Assembly: GCA_028691845.1 (NCBI GenBank)
Contig: JAQUYL010000013.1
Coordinates: 50,049-114,048, forward strand
Reading direction: 5' to 3'
Source: Opitutaceae bacterium
GTDB lineage: Bacteria; Verrucomicrobiota; Verrucomicrobiia; Opitutales; Opitutaceae
Length of the DNA: 64,000 bases
In this document: in pieces, positions 36,802-45,689 of the stretch
Position numbering within the stretch: position 1 is the stretch's first letter
Layout of the letters: each line of letters starts with the position of its first letter
The notes under the pieces: generated by a model
Database searches by the model: none
What the model saw: the letters and a program-made list of their open reading frames with translations, nothing else
Told to the model about the DNA's origin: nothing
Made by a program: the position numbers and the translations under genes

Positions 36802-37575
36802 ATGAAAACAAAACATGCATCGGACAATCTGCATCTTTGCACGAAAACTCACCGTGTTGCCCATCCCAGCATTTCGCGATCAAAGGGAATGCATCTGACG
36901 GTAGTCGCCGCTCTCATCATATCGCTATTCCCCTGGGCCACTCCCGCGCAAGCCAAAGGCAAAGGCAAAGGCGGCAAGGCCCCCTGGTCGATGTCAAACA
37001 GGGCTTCGATGGGGGCAGCCCAAACCACCCAGCGGGGCACCATCACCCATTTCCTGCTCAATCCGCATGGTGAGGTTGATGGGTTGCTTCTGGACAACGG
37101 CACCGAGGTGAAGTGGCCGGCCCATCTGGGCACGGAACTTACCGCAACGCTGCGTCCCGGCTCCACAATCGAAGTGCTCGGCTACCATGATCGTAAGGGC
37201 AATTTCAAAGCCTGGCAGATTCGGCCGGCAAACGGTGACCGCGTGTTGCACAACACCCCGCGCCCGGCCTATGCACCCAAGCTTCCCGGATTCTTGCGCG
37301 ATGCGCGTCTGGAGAAACTCAGTGCGTCCGGAAAAATCCAGCACGTCCTCACCGGTAAAAAGGGTGAGCCCCGCATGATTCTCTTGGACTCGGGAGCGCA
37401 AATTCATGTGCCGAAGCATGCGGCTTGGATTGTCAGCCGGCTGGCCACCCAAAAAACCGGACTGCAGGCGGAAGGCTACGGCATTGCAGCACCGCACGGG
37501 ACGGTGCTCCGTGCCACCGTTCTCACTCCGGCAGGCGAAGCGCCCATCCCTCTTTATGCCCCGGCGACACGCTGA
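36802..37575 (+). CDS. Exported protein with two repeated beta-rich units, unknown function
   Basis: I do not recognise this protein. The hydrophobic run TVVAALIISLFPWATPAQA is a signal peptide, followed by a Lys/Gly-rich stretch. The mature part contains two related units: GTITHFLLNPHGEVDGLLLD (near residue 75) and GKIQHVLTGKKGEPRMILLD (near 176), each followed by a segment with 'I/V-x-V/W-P-x-H'. This implies an internal duplication of a small beta domain. ATG 36802 has AAGGTGAG upstream; ATG 36889, with AAAGGG upstream, would put the signal peptide at the very N-terminus. It follows the kinase/regulator pair and is probably their target. Confidence 0.75.
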   Translation: MKTKHASDNLHLCTKTHRVAHPSISRSKGMHLTVVAALIISLFPWATPAQAKGKGKGGKAPWSMSNRASMGAAQTTQRGTITHFLLNPHGEVDGLLLDNGTEVKWPAHLGTELTATLRPGSTIEVLGYHDRKGNFKAWQIRPANGDRVLHNTPRPAYAPKLPGFLRDARLEKLSASGKIQHVLTGKKGEPRMILLDSGAQIHVPKHAAWIVSRLATQKTGLQAEGYGIAAPHGTVLRATVLTPAGEAPIPLYAPATR

Positions 37576-38227
37576 GTGCCTGTTTGTTGTCCTCTGCGCC
37601 TTCGTTGGGTTTTGTCCACAAACCACTGCCGACGGCCTGCGCCTCTGGCATGAGGGAGATCTCACCATGGCTGAGACACGCCCTTGGCGCTACAAGCTCG
37701 GCTGGAAGCAGGTTTACGACCAACGTGTCGGGGAATTAGAGGCATGGGAACTTAAACAAATAATAATTAGAGGCTTAACGGACCGGCTCGCCACCGCACT
37801 GACCCACAAGCTCGCGCAAAACGTTACCGGGGCGAACTCAGGTGCCTTCACCCACGCAGTTGAGCTGGATCTGATCCCGCATTGGCGGTTGGGTAACAGC
37901 GCAAGAATCCAGTTCACCCAGAAATTGGAACTCATGCGGCCACCGGGTGGGTCCCCCAGCCTCAATCATCGGTATCACGCCATTCCCGCACTCGAATTAT
38001 CTGCATCCTGGCTGCCAGCCCAGCGCGCAGCGGAAATTAGCCTTGAGACAATATACGATTGGAGAACGGACGCGTGGATCGAGACCAAGTTCGTTCCGTT
38101 GCGCCTGAAATTCGCCAGCCGTCACGATTGGACCTGGTCGGTGTTTTATGTGCAGAACGACAAGCGCCCGAACCGCTCGACAGTCTGGCGTCGTGACCAC
38201 GTTTTTGCCCTGACACTTCATTTCTGA
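37556..38227 (+). CDS. Exported, probably outer-membrane beta protein
   Basis: About 223 residues from ATG 37556, which lies 20 bases inside the previous gene. A signal peptide (LFVVLCAFVGFCPQTTA) is followed by alternating polar/hydrophobic strands (ARIQFTQKLEL, AEISLETIYDW, WTWSVFYVQND) and ends with a strand closing in Phe (HVFALTLHF), the usual C-terminal signature of outer-membrane beta-barrels. No family recognised. It is probably in the same transcript as the preceding exported protein. Confidence 0.65.
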   Translation: MPRRHAECLFVVLCAFVGFCPQTTADGLRLWHEGDLTMAETRPWRYKLGWKQVYDQRVGELEAWELKQIIIRGLTDRLATALTHKLAQNVTGANSGAFTHAVELDLIPHWRLGNSARIQFTQKLELMRPPGGSPSLNHRYHAIPALELSASWLPAQRAAEISLETIYDWRTDAWIETKFVPLRLKFASRHDWTWSVFYVQNDKRPNRSTVWRRDHVFALTLHF

Positions 38228-38265
38228 GGCATGACGCCGACCTGAAAAAAATCCAGGAGAGTGAG

Positions 38266-38385
38266 ATGCTGGCCGTCATACTCTTCACGATAGTCACGAT
38301 CCTTGTCACACTACACGTGGGTACCGATTGCGCCAAAACACACACCCGGTCCTTGTCTGTCCCCATCTCCAAAAACCCTGCCTGA
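38266..38385 (+). CDS. Possible 39-residue membrane/secreted peptide
   Basis: A short frame with AGGAGAG ideally placed before ATG 38266. It encodes MLAVILFTIVTILVTLHVG, a hydrophobic helix, then a polar tail. It is 38 bases after the outer-membrane-like gene. The good ribosome site and helix argue for expression; short length leaves doubt. Confidence 0.35.
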   Translation: MLAVILFTIVTILVTLHVGTDCAKTHTRSLSVPISKNPA

Positions 38386-38580
38386 TCATGGGGAAGCAAA
38401 ACGGGTCATGACCCCTTTCTCATCCTTCCTCCCATCGTAAATGCAATTCATGCGCGAATTCGGGCAATAACTGCGGAGTCGGAATCGATGCTTTGCGGTA
38501 TAAACTGATGCCAGTCGGAACGTTAAACCCGTTCTAATCAGAACCCCCCAGCTTGTTTTGCTGATCTACTCCATCCGACC

Positions 38581-39426
38581 ATGAATCGCATCGATAAACT
38601 CATAGTTTTCCTGGTGACCTTGCTAGGTCTAGTGACTGCAAACGCCATAGCGCAAACGGTCACGGTCACTACGTATAACGTGACTCTGAGTCATATGAAC
38701 AACCAGATGAATTCAGATCGTACAGAGGTTACTGCGGGAAAGTATCAGGCCGCAGCATCGCTGACGGCGAGCAATGACCCGTCTTCAACTTGGACAGATG
38801 TGGGTGTCACTCCGCCGTTGTCGGAAAACCCCATAGCCATGGGGCTCGGAATGTACAACACCTACAACTACAATGCCGCAATGCCAACGTCTGCTCCCGC
38901 AACGGGCTTGTGGGCGTTTCAATATAACGACGGCATAGTCCATTCGGTAAATCTCAATGTTGCTGAATCGTTCATGTCTGCAGTGGCGGTCTCGACTTCT
39001 TCCGGATCCTGGGTTTCCAGCGGCGGGCCCATGCCCTCATATGCTTGGCAAATTGATCCCTCGCAAGCCATCACTTTCGAATGGAGCCCCCCAGACGAGT
39101 ACGTCAGTGGCGATACAGTCATGCTGACCTTTGCCAGACAGGGGGCCCCTGGGGACCCTGCAACTTGGTCGAATAATACCGGGGCGACGGACGCCGTCTT
39201 TAGCGCGGGTTACTTCCAAGCCGGAGCTTCATATATGGCATCGTTGACTTACCTACATGAGATTGAACTCCTGAGCGGAGGTTTCGGCGGAGATGACCAA
39301 GGTGTTGCCGTGTTCCAGACCTCCACCTCCTTCCAAGTGCAGGCCATCCCCGAGCCTTCGACTTATGCGGCGCTGTTCGGTCTGGCGGCGCTGGGTTTCG
39401 TGGCCTGGCGGCGGCGTTTCGCCTGA
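38581..39426 (+). CDS. PEP-CTERM sorting domain protein
   Basis: An exported 281-residue protein. The N-terminal signal peptide is LIVFLVTLLGLVTANAIAQ; the middle is a Thr/Ser/Asn-rich beta-type domain I cannot assign. The C-terminus has the PEP-CTERM signal: IPEPSTYAAL, a hydrophobic helix and RRRFA, which is recognised by exosortase for sorting to the surface or matrix. No exosortase gene is in the window. An intrinsic terminator follows 25 bases after the stop. Confidence 0.9.
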   Translation: MNRIDKLIVFLVTLLGLVTANAIAQTVTVTTYNVTLSHMNNQMNSDRTEVTAGKYQAAASLTASNDPSSTWTDVGVTPPLSENPIAMGLGMYNTYNYNAAMPTSAPATGLWAFQYNDGIVHSVNLNVAESFMSAVAVSTSSGSWVSSGGPMPSYAWQIDPSQAITFEWSPPDEYVSGDTVMLTFARQGAPGDPATWSNNTGATDAVFSAGYFQAGASYMASLTYLHEIELLSGGFGGDDQGVAVFQTSTSFQVQAIPEPSTYAALFGLAALGFVAWRRRFA

Positions 39427-39450
39427 TATCTCACTGGGGGTTTCTCTTTC

Positions 39451-39485
39451 AGCCCGCGCTCGCAAAAGCGCGGGCTTTCTTCTTT
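39451..39485 (+). terminator. Rho-independent terminator of the PEP-CTERM gene
   Basis: A perfect ten-base stem, AGCCCGCGCT with AGCGCGGGCT, with a six-base loop (CGCAAA) is followed by a T-rich run (TTCTTCTTT). Confidence 0.88.
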
Positions 39486-39503
39486 CCTTGCCCTATCTCC
39501 CAC

Positions 39504-39896
39504 GCCGTGCAGCACTGGCTGGCGGAGAATCGGATTAAGACGATCTACATCGAACCGGGCAGTCCTTGGCAAAACGGCTTCGTGGAGAGCCTTCATGGCC
39601 GTTTTCGGGGCGAGTGCCTCAACCGCGAGCAACTCTGGCCCCTCTCCGAGGCTCGCGTGGTCATTGAAGACTTCCGCCGCCAATACAACACGCAGCGACC
39701 GCACAGCAAACTCGGCTACCTGAGCCCGGCGCGTTACGCCGCCCGACTTCCCCATCCTTGGCTTCGGTCGGGCTTCGCCCTCCCTTCGCCAAGGATGGAC
39801 AACACGCTACCGATAGCCCAAGCTCAACCTATCCAGACCGAATCTACCCCTGGTCCCCAAAGGCGAGTCCGCTCAGCTGCACTTAATATAGAGTAG
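39504..39896 (+). mobile_element. Truncated IS3-family transposase (orfB C-terminus)
   Basis: The frame encodes the end of an IS3-type DDE transposase: AVQHWLAENRIKTIYIEPGS, then WQNGFVESLHGRFR with the third catalytic residue (Glu), then QYNTQRPHSKLGYLSPARYA. The first two catalytic aspartates and all upstream sequence are missing; similarity begins abruptly about 20 bases after the terminator. It is a dead remnant, not a mobile copy. I could not define inverted repeats. Confidence 0.85.
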
Positions 39897-39911
39897 ATAA
39901 ATTCATCATTT

Positions 39912-41003
39912 ATGATTAAAAAATATTGCCTAACGGTTACCATGACCCTTGCCGCATTGGTACTCACGACAACCGACGCTTGTGCTCAACCATGGGATCT
40001 GAGCGGTCTTCCCGTGTATTCGCCGAAGGAGAAGGTATCTGGCACGATTCGAGTACATGGGAACAATGGGCAGGAGACCGTGATGAAATATTGGGCGGAG
40101 GGGTTTCGCCGTTATCAGCCGGAGGTGCAGTTTGAAGTCAAACTGCTCAGCACGGCGCTCGCCCTGCCCGCGCTTTGCTCGGGCGTCGCCGACATCGGTC
40201 TAATGGGCCGGGAGATTTGGCCGATGGAGTTGCTCGCCGTCCAGCGGGTGTTCAAGAATCCTCCGGTGACCATCGAGGTCTCGACCTGTACGTTTGATAA
40301 GCCATTCAAGACCTACCCGTTGGTGATCTTTGTCCACAAAGATAATCCTCTTTCCAGGATCACGATGGAGCAACTCGATGGAATTTTCGGAAGCCTGCGC
40401 AGCGGCGGATGGGATGAGGCGAAAATCAACTGGATGACTGAAAACGGCCGCGGCGCTGATAAAAATATCCGCACATGGGGGCAAATGGGCCTTACCGGCG
40501 AGTGGAAGGACAAAACAATTCAACCGTATGGATTTGATTTTACCCGCAACGGCCTCTCGACGTATTTCGCCGAAAGGGTTTTCCACGGGGGGGATAAATG
40601 GAACGAAGCTCTTATTGAGTTATCGATGGGCAAAAAGGCGGATGGTTCCATGTTCTCTCCACAGGAACAATCAATGGAGGCCTTGGGGAAAGACCGATAT
40701 GGCATTGCCTATAACGGCATGCAGTATCGCACGAGCCTTGTGAAACCTCTCGCCCTTGCCTGGACCGAGGCAGGCCCCTACGTGGAAGCGACAAAGGCAA
40801 GTGTGCAAGACCGCAGCTATCCTTTTATCCGGTCGATGTGGCTGCACGCGATTCGCGAGAACGGTAAGGCGCTTGAACCACGCGTTAGGGAGTTTATTCG
40901 CTATATTCTGAGCCGGGAAGGGCAGGAGGCGGTAGTGCGCGAAGGCGACTATCTACCCCTGACAGAGGCGGTGGTGCGCAAGCAATTGCGCATCATCGAG
41001 TAG
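39912..41003 (+). CDS. PstS-like periplasmic binding protein (1)
   Basis: A 363-residue exported protein with signal peptide (TMTLAALVLTTTDACA). It has the PBP-like/PstS fold pattern: VSGTIRVHGNNGQETVMKYW, SGVADIGLMGREI, YPLVIFVHKDNPLSRITMEQ, RTWGQMGLTGEW and IRYILSREGQEAVV near the end. These are typical of phosphate-type solute-binding proteins, but no ABC permease or ATPase is nearby. It is paralogous to the next gene, sharing the QLDGIFG, RSGGW and IRTWGQ motifs. The ligand may not be phosphate. Confidence 0.82.
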   Translation: MIKKYCLTVTMTLAALVLTTTDACAQPWDLSGLPVYSPKEKVSGTIRVHGNNGQETVMKYWAEGFRRYQPEVQFEVKLLSTALALPALCSGVADIGLMGREIWPMELLAVQRVFKNPPVTIEVSTCTFDKPFKTYPLVIFVHKDNPLSRITMEQLDGIFGSLRSGGWDEAKINWMTENGRGADKNIRTWGQMGLTGEWKDKTIQPYGFDFTRNGLSTYFAERVFHGGDKWNEALIELSMGKKADGSMFSPQEQSMEALGKDRYGIAYNGMQYRTSLVKPLALAWTEAGPYVEATKASVQDRSYPFIRSMWLHAIRENGKALEPRVREFIRYILSREGQEAVVREGDYLPLTEAVVRKQLRIIE

Positions 41004-41186
41004 GGTTCTGCATGAATGAGAAGCTCAATTTCCTTGAGTTGTTTACCATCGAGGCAAGCAGGCGCGGATCTGGCGATAAGTATTGTCGCCCCTCGTCGTG
41101 CCAGCAGTGGCATGCATTGCGCGTCGCATATTATCGATAGCCTGTGCGTGGAAGACGTGCCACCCAAGGTTCGAAGTGTTTCCCCA

Positions 41187-42350
41187 ATGAAAAATATATC
41201 AATAATTCCTTCACTAATTCTGGTCGGCAGTCTGCTTCCCTGCTTTGGTCAGGGCATGGCTCAGTCGGTTTCCAACGACGCTTTAACGGTACAGGAGGCT
41301 AGGAACAAGAGCGCCGATAATTTTGCGCGCACGGTCTATTATTCCCCTTCGATCTTTGATCTCAGTGACCTGCCGGCGTACGCGCCGGAGCAGCAGGTGT
41401 CCGGGCGGATACGAATCTGGGGGTCGGACATGTTTGGCGGCCCGCAGCTTAAGGCCGAACTGGAAAACGGGTTCCGGAAATTCCACCCGCAGGCAACCTT
41501 CGAGTACAATCTGAAGGGACCGGCATGGGCGTTTGTCGGTCTCATTAGTGGGGCCGCGGATATCGGACCAGCGCGGCGCTTGCCTTGGGACCAGTTGTTG
41601 GCGTTCCAGCGGCTATTCAATCATGATCCTCTAGTGGTAACCGGCATGACGGGGTGGGCGGTCAATTCGCCATTTGCCATCATGGTCAACAAGGCGAACC
41701 CGCTGACGGGCCTCACCATGCGGCAACTCGACGGGATCTTCGGCGCGGAGCGGAGCGGCGGTTGGGTGGGGGTCAACTGGCATCCCGAATTTGCCCGCGG
41801 CCCCGAGGGCAATATTCGCACCTGGGGGCAGCTCGGCCTGACGGGGGAATGGCGTGACCGGCCGATCAACGTCTACAGCTACAGCCTTCGGTGCATGTTC
41901 GGCCCGCGCTTTGCCGACGATGTGCTCAAGGGCAGCGACAAGTGGAACGAGAAGACATACCAGTTCTTCAACGTCGCCAAAGCAGACGGGACGCTTCTGA
42001 GCATGGATCAGCAAATGGCGGATCAATTGGCTGAGGATCCCAGCGGCATCGCTTTTTTTGTCGCGATGAGAGGGACGAGTCCGGAAATCAAGGCGCTGGA
42101 CTTGGCCGCCACCGATGGTGGCCCCATGGTTAAATTCTCGATCGAGTCGGTTCGGAACCAAACTTATCCGCTGTTTGATCGGATGTTTTTTTATCTCAAT
42201 CGCAAACCCGGCACGCCATTGGATCCGACGATAAGGGAGTTTATGCGATTTCTCCTGAGCCGAGAGGGGCAAACCGCCGTGGCCCGTGACACAAAAATGC
42301 TGCCACTGACGGCAGAGATGATCCGGATTGAACGGCAGAAATTGGATTAA
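41187..42350 (+). CDS. PstS-like periplasmic binding protein (2)
   Basis: A 387-residue exported paralogue of the preceding protein, with the same landmarks: VSGRIRIWGSDMF, SGAADIGPARR, FAIMVNKANPLTGLTMRQLD, IRTWGQLGLTGEW and MRFLLSREGQTAVA. ATG 41187 gives a clean signal peptide (IIPSLILVGSLLPCFG); the open frame extends 57 codons upstream without signal features. The two are diverged tandem duplicates. Lack of transporter genes suggests a non-transport or shared-transporter role. Confidence 0.82.
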   Translation: MKNISIIPSLILVGSLLPCFGQGMAQSVSNDALTVQEARNKSADNFARTVYYSPSIFDLSDLPAYAPEQQVSGRIRIWGSDMFGGPQLKAELENGFRKFHPQATFEYNLKGPAWAFVGLISGAADIGPARRLPWDQLLAFQRLFNHDPLVVTGMTGWAVNSPFAIMVNKANPLTGLTMRQLDGIFGAERSGGWVGVNWHPEFARGPEGNIRTWGQLGLTGEWRDRPINVYSYSLRCMFGPRFADDVLKGSDKWNEKTYQFFNVAKADGTLLSMDQQMADQLAEDPSGIAFFVAMRGTSPEIKALDLAATDGGPMVKFSIESVRNQTYPLFDRMFFYLNRKPGTPLDPTIREFMRFLLSREGQTAVARDTKMLPLTAEMIRIERQKLD

Positions 42351-42627
42351 ATTGGATATATCATAGAGAGAAGGCCGTAGAGCGGGCAGCCTTTGCCCGG
42401 CGATCCAGGAGATTCCAACCCGAAATCACGCCCGCCTCTGGGAAACTAATTCTGGGGGCGGTCCGGGAAAGGGGGCGGATCACTCTTTCAGGCCCAGGCT
42501 AACACTGAAGGCAGACTAAAAAGGCGGAGTCACGCCAGTGGCGTATAAGACGTTGAAAGCAAGCATATTCACCCTTTTCTGTGGCCAGGGATAAGAGGGG
42601 GCAACTATCGCTTGCAGCGAGTAAACG

Positions 42628-43395
42628 ATGCGATTGAATAGTAGGATGAATTACTTCAACCGGAGCGTTGCCCTTTCAATTCTCCTTGTGTTCGGTGGTA
42701 CTTTATCGATCGCGGCAGATCTGCCTGCGAAGGCCACAACCAGGAAGGCGGGCGATGCAGCGGTCACTGCAGCCGCATTGTTGAAGGCGTCGGGACTCAC
42801 GCCTTCCCAGCTTCTCGGCGGCACCAACACGGGACTCAGCGCGATGCTTGATTTCGCGGCGGCGGAGCTCGCCAAGCCGGGTGCAGTGCAGGTGCCGACA
42901 CCCCCATCGATGGCGAAGATCGTAAGCCTTGCCAAAAAACTCAACCAGACAGGCGCTCTCGACTCGTTCAAGGCCTCCCTTAATGCCGCCGCCGCGAGCG
43001 TCATGCCTCAAACCACCGCTGTGTTGAAGGAGTCGTTGGCAGGAATCACCCTCGACGATGCGATGACGCTTACGAGCGGAGCTCCCGACTCCGCAACGCG
43101 TCTGCTGCGCAAAGCGGCCGAGCCCGCACTCCGTGCAAGAGTGATGCCCCTCATCGCACAAGCGATCGCGGTCAACGGCACCGCCGCCAAGGCCAAGGAT
43201 CTCGCCGTGAAAGCGGGTCCGATGGCAGCGATGCTCGGGGTGCCGAACGCGGAGGCTCTGGAGAGCTTTTTGTTTTCGCAGGTACTCGACACGAGCTTCA
43301 GCTACATCGCGAAAGGCGAGGCTGCGGTGCGCGCGAATCCGGCCCTGTTGAAAAACACGATCGCAGCCACGGTGTTTTCGTTCGCAAGGAAGTAA
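42628..43395 (+). CDS. DUF4197 family exported protein
   Basis: A ~255-residue Ala-rich, mostly helical exported protein with signal peptide (SVALSILLVFGGTLSIAA). It has the DUF4197 pattern: a helix ending SFKASLNAAAASVMPQTTAV, the motif ITLDDAMTLTSGAPDSATR near the middle, and VLDTSFSYIAKGEAAVRANP near the C-terminus. The biochemical role of the family is unknown. An internal ATG at 42646 is an alternative start. Confidence 0.75.
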   Translation: MRLNSRMNYFNRSVALSILLVFGGTLSIAADLPAKATTRKAGDAAVTAAALLKASGLTPSQLLGGTNTGLSAMLDFAAAELAKPGAVQVPTPPSMAKIVSLAKKLNQTGALDSFKASLNAAAASVMPQTTAVLKESLAGITLDDAMTLTSGAPDSATRLLRKAAEPALRARVMPLIAQAIAVNGTAAKAKDLAVKAGPMAAMLGVPNAEALESFLFSQVLDTSFSYIAKGEAAVRANPALLKNTIAATVFSFARK

Positions 43396-43899
43396 ACGCG
43401 TGATCCAATGGACAGGATTCTGTCGGGACTAGGCTTGGGAAAGACTGGCTGATTTCTTCCCACCCGGCCGGTAGAGTCGATCCAGCACGACGGGAGAGCA
43501 GAGAAGTGAAAAGGCAGCTATTTTGCCTCAAACGTGCGCATGGTATTGGGCATAGTGCACCGAAGTGTGAGGGACATCACGGGCCGTTCACTGAGAGCCC
43601 CATTTCCGACCCGGCGTTTCATCAATGAGAGGGTGATATTGTTTCTTGGTCAAAGTTACAGTGACCACATTAGCGACATAGATTCGCATTGCGGAATGCA
43701 TCGCCGGCGATCTGGCGCGGCTTACTAAAACTGTACCAGTTTCCACATGCGTGTCCTCTCTGGGGGAGCCGATTAGTCTTGGCCAAACTTCAACTGAAAC
43801 CGCTCCGATGACAATTTGGCAAGTCAGGGGAGGGGGCAGGGAGCTGCTAGGAGCAGACCGCGTGAGAGGCGCGGCGCGCTCTTGTAGCTCCAGCCGCGA
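43396..43899. other. Intergenic stretch before the convergent binding-protein gene
   Basis: 504 bases with no supported gene. A 64-codon frame at 43534 has no family signature. I see no clear terminator. Confidence 0.45.
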
Positions 43900-44709
43900 T
43901 CAATGCGAGGGGCACGCTGGCGCGATGGACGCGCCCTCGATTTTGTGGCGTTTCAGCGCCTCCGCGACGAAGCCTGAAGCCTTTATTTCTTCGACAAAGG
44001 CGGTGAGGAACCTCGCCCCCGCCTCATGCCCGCGTTGCAGGCCCATCGCCTGGTTGATCACCATGAAGCGCCCGGGCAGCACACGCAGGGAAGGAATGCG
44101 CTTCGCGTCCGCCTCGAGTTGCTGCCTCACTCCAGCGGCTACCTCGAGATGATTGGCGATAAAATAGTCGACGACTGCAGGCGAGGTGGCGGCGCGCTCG
44201 ATCTTCGCCTTTTTGAGCTCACGCGTAAGATATAAATCATAGGCGCTCTTGCTGCCGACAGCCACGCGTATGCCTTCACGATCCACGTCTTCATTGGATC
44301 GGATGGGAGATTCGTTGCGTACGAGATAGGCGCCCTCGATCTGCACATAGGGCGGGGTATAGAAGATGTCCCTGGCGCGTGCGGGATCGATGGCAAAGAA
44401 GCCCACGTCCACACGGTCCGCCTTCAATGCCTCGATCGACTCCCCGGCCGAAGAGACCGCAACGAACTCAGCCGCTACGCCGAGACGCCTGGCCAGTTCG
44501 CGCGTGAGATCCACTGACACACCTTGCACCTCTCCGGTTGATGCGTCCTTCTTGGCAAGGACCGGGTTGCCAAGGTTAATCACGGCGCGCAAATTTCCGG
44601 AGGGCGCGAGGTCGGAGATGACGGCTGATGGGGGTGGGGAAGCTAATATGCCAGCGGTCGGGAAGACCATGGCGAGAACGGGAAGGATGGACTGAAGCAG
44701 GGCTCTCAT
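43900..44709 (-). CDS. Amino-acid-type (SBP_bac_3) solute-binding protein
   Basis: A 269-residue exported protein of the family 3 periplasmic binding proteins, which bind polar amino acids. ATG 44709 gives a signal peptide (MRALLQSILPVLAMVFP). Landmarks are GVSVDLTRELARRLGV, DVGFFAIDPARARDIFYTPP, and IRVAVGSKSAYDLYL. The frame is open 28 codons upstream. No permease genes are adjacent, as with the two PstS-like genes. Confidence 0.85.
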   Translation of the reverse strand: MRALLQSILPVLAMVFPTAGILASPPPSAVISDLAPSGNLRAVINLGNPVLAKKDASTGEVQGVSVDLTRELARRLGVAAEFVAVSSAGESIEALKADRVDVGFFAIDPARARDIFYTPPYVQIEGAYLVRNESPIRSNEDVDREGIRVAVGSKSAYDLYLTRELKKAKIERAATSPAVVDYFIANHLEVAAGVRQQLEADAKRIPSLRVLPGRFMVINQAMGLQRGHEAGARFLTAFVEEIKASGFVAEALKRHKIEGASIAPACPSH

Positions 44710-44967
44710 TAGCGGGATATTGAGGGGAAACGCGGCCCAATGATGCAGCACACACCAAGCATATACCGTGTACGGTGCGAATGAGGCCATCACAAATTAA
44801 GGTCATTGGTATACTGTGACTGCTCGATTTGGTGGGCACAGGCATCCGCGTAAAACGGTAAGCCGTTTGGACGCTCCCGAGGGCAGGAGCCATAAGGCTT
44901 GCCCCAGGGAGCGGCCAAACAGCGCCGGACGCGGCGTCGGCCGGTTTGTGCAGATGGAAAGTACACC

Positions 44968-45530
44968 ATGAATGACACTGATCGAAATGAGACGGGGACC
45001 GGATCCCGGCGGCACTTCGATCCGACGGATAAACGTCACACCGTGGAACTGAGCGTGAAGAGCGAGCGCGCAATCCCCGCCGTGGCCGAGGAATTGGGGA
45101 TAACGTCCTGGATCCTGCGCGGCTGGCCGGCTGGGCCTGCGCCGTGACGCTGCATGCCAGCCTGGGGCTCGCGCGCTTGGCCGACGTGCTGCAACGGCGC
45201 CGGCCACCCCGTGGTCTTCTGCATCATTCCGACCGTGGCAGTCAATATGTCGACCAAGACTGCCTCGGCGCGCTCTGCCACGCCGGCATGGAAGGAAGCA
45301 TGAGTCGTGCGGGCAATTGCCACGACAACGCGGCGATGGAGCCGTTCTTCAGCACGGTGAAAACCGAATCGGGACTTGAGGAAGCCCTCCCTCCCACCCG
45401 CCGCGAAGCGGAGCTCGCCCTTTTCGACTATATCGAGACATTTTATAGCCCAACGAGGCGCCGCAGGCCGTTGGGCACTGCCGCTCCCCTGTGGCCTTCG
45501 AGAATCAACAAAACCCAAACGACATCAATG
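44968..45530 (+). mobile_element. Internally deleted IS3-family element remnant (orfA-orfB)
   Basis: ATG 44968 begins an orfA-like sequence with the helix-turn-helix part of an IS3 transposase (HFDPTDKRHTVELSVKS, AIPAVAEELGITSWIL). Near 45118 it joins, in another frame, to orfB sequence: RLAGWACAVTLHASL, HHSDRGSQY (second catalytic Asp) and SMSRAGNCHDNAAMEPFFS (third catalytic Glu). The end of orfA and the first half of orfB, including the first Asp, are deleted. A further frameshift near 45470 separates the tail (SPVAFENQQNPND). It is a non-functional remnant. Confidence 0.85.
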
Positions 45531-45689
45531 CCGCCCGAATTGGTGTCCGCTTTCTCGAGGCAAGCCCATATCTCAATTCCACGGCAGAACTAATCAGGGG
45601 GCCCGATCTCGGCATCGGAAGATCTGCAAACCACAGGTATTCGCTATCATCTTCTGGACTTGGTTGCTTTCACTGTCCAACCGGCGGCA

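Noticed and set aside
39912..42350. Idea that the two PstS-like genes are part of a phosphate transport operon
   Set aside because: No pstC, pstA, pstB or phoU gene is present on either side.
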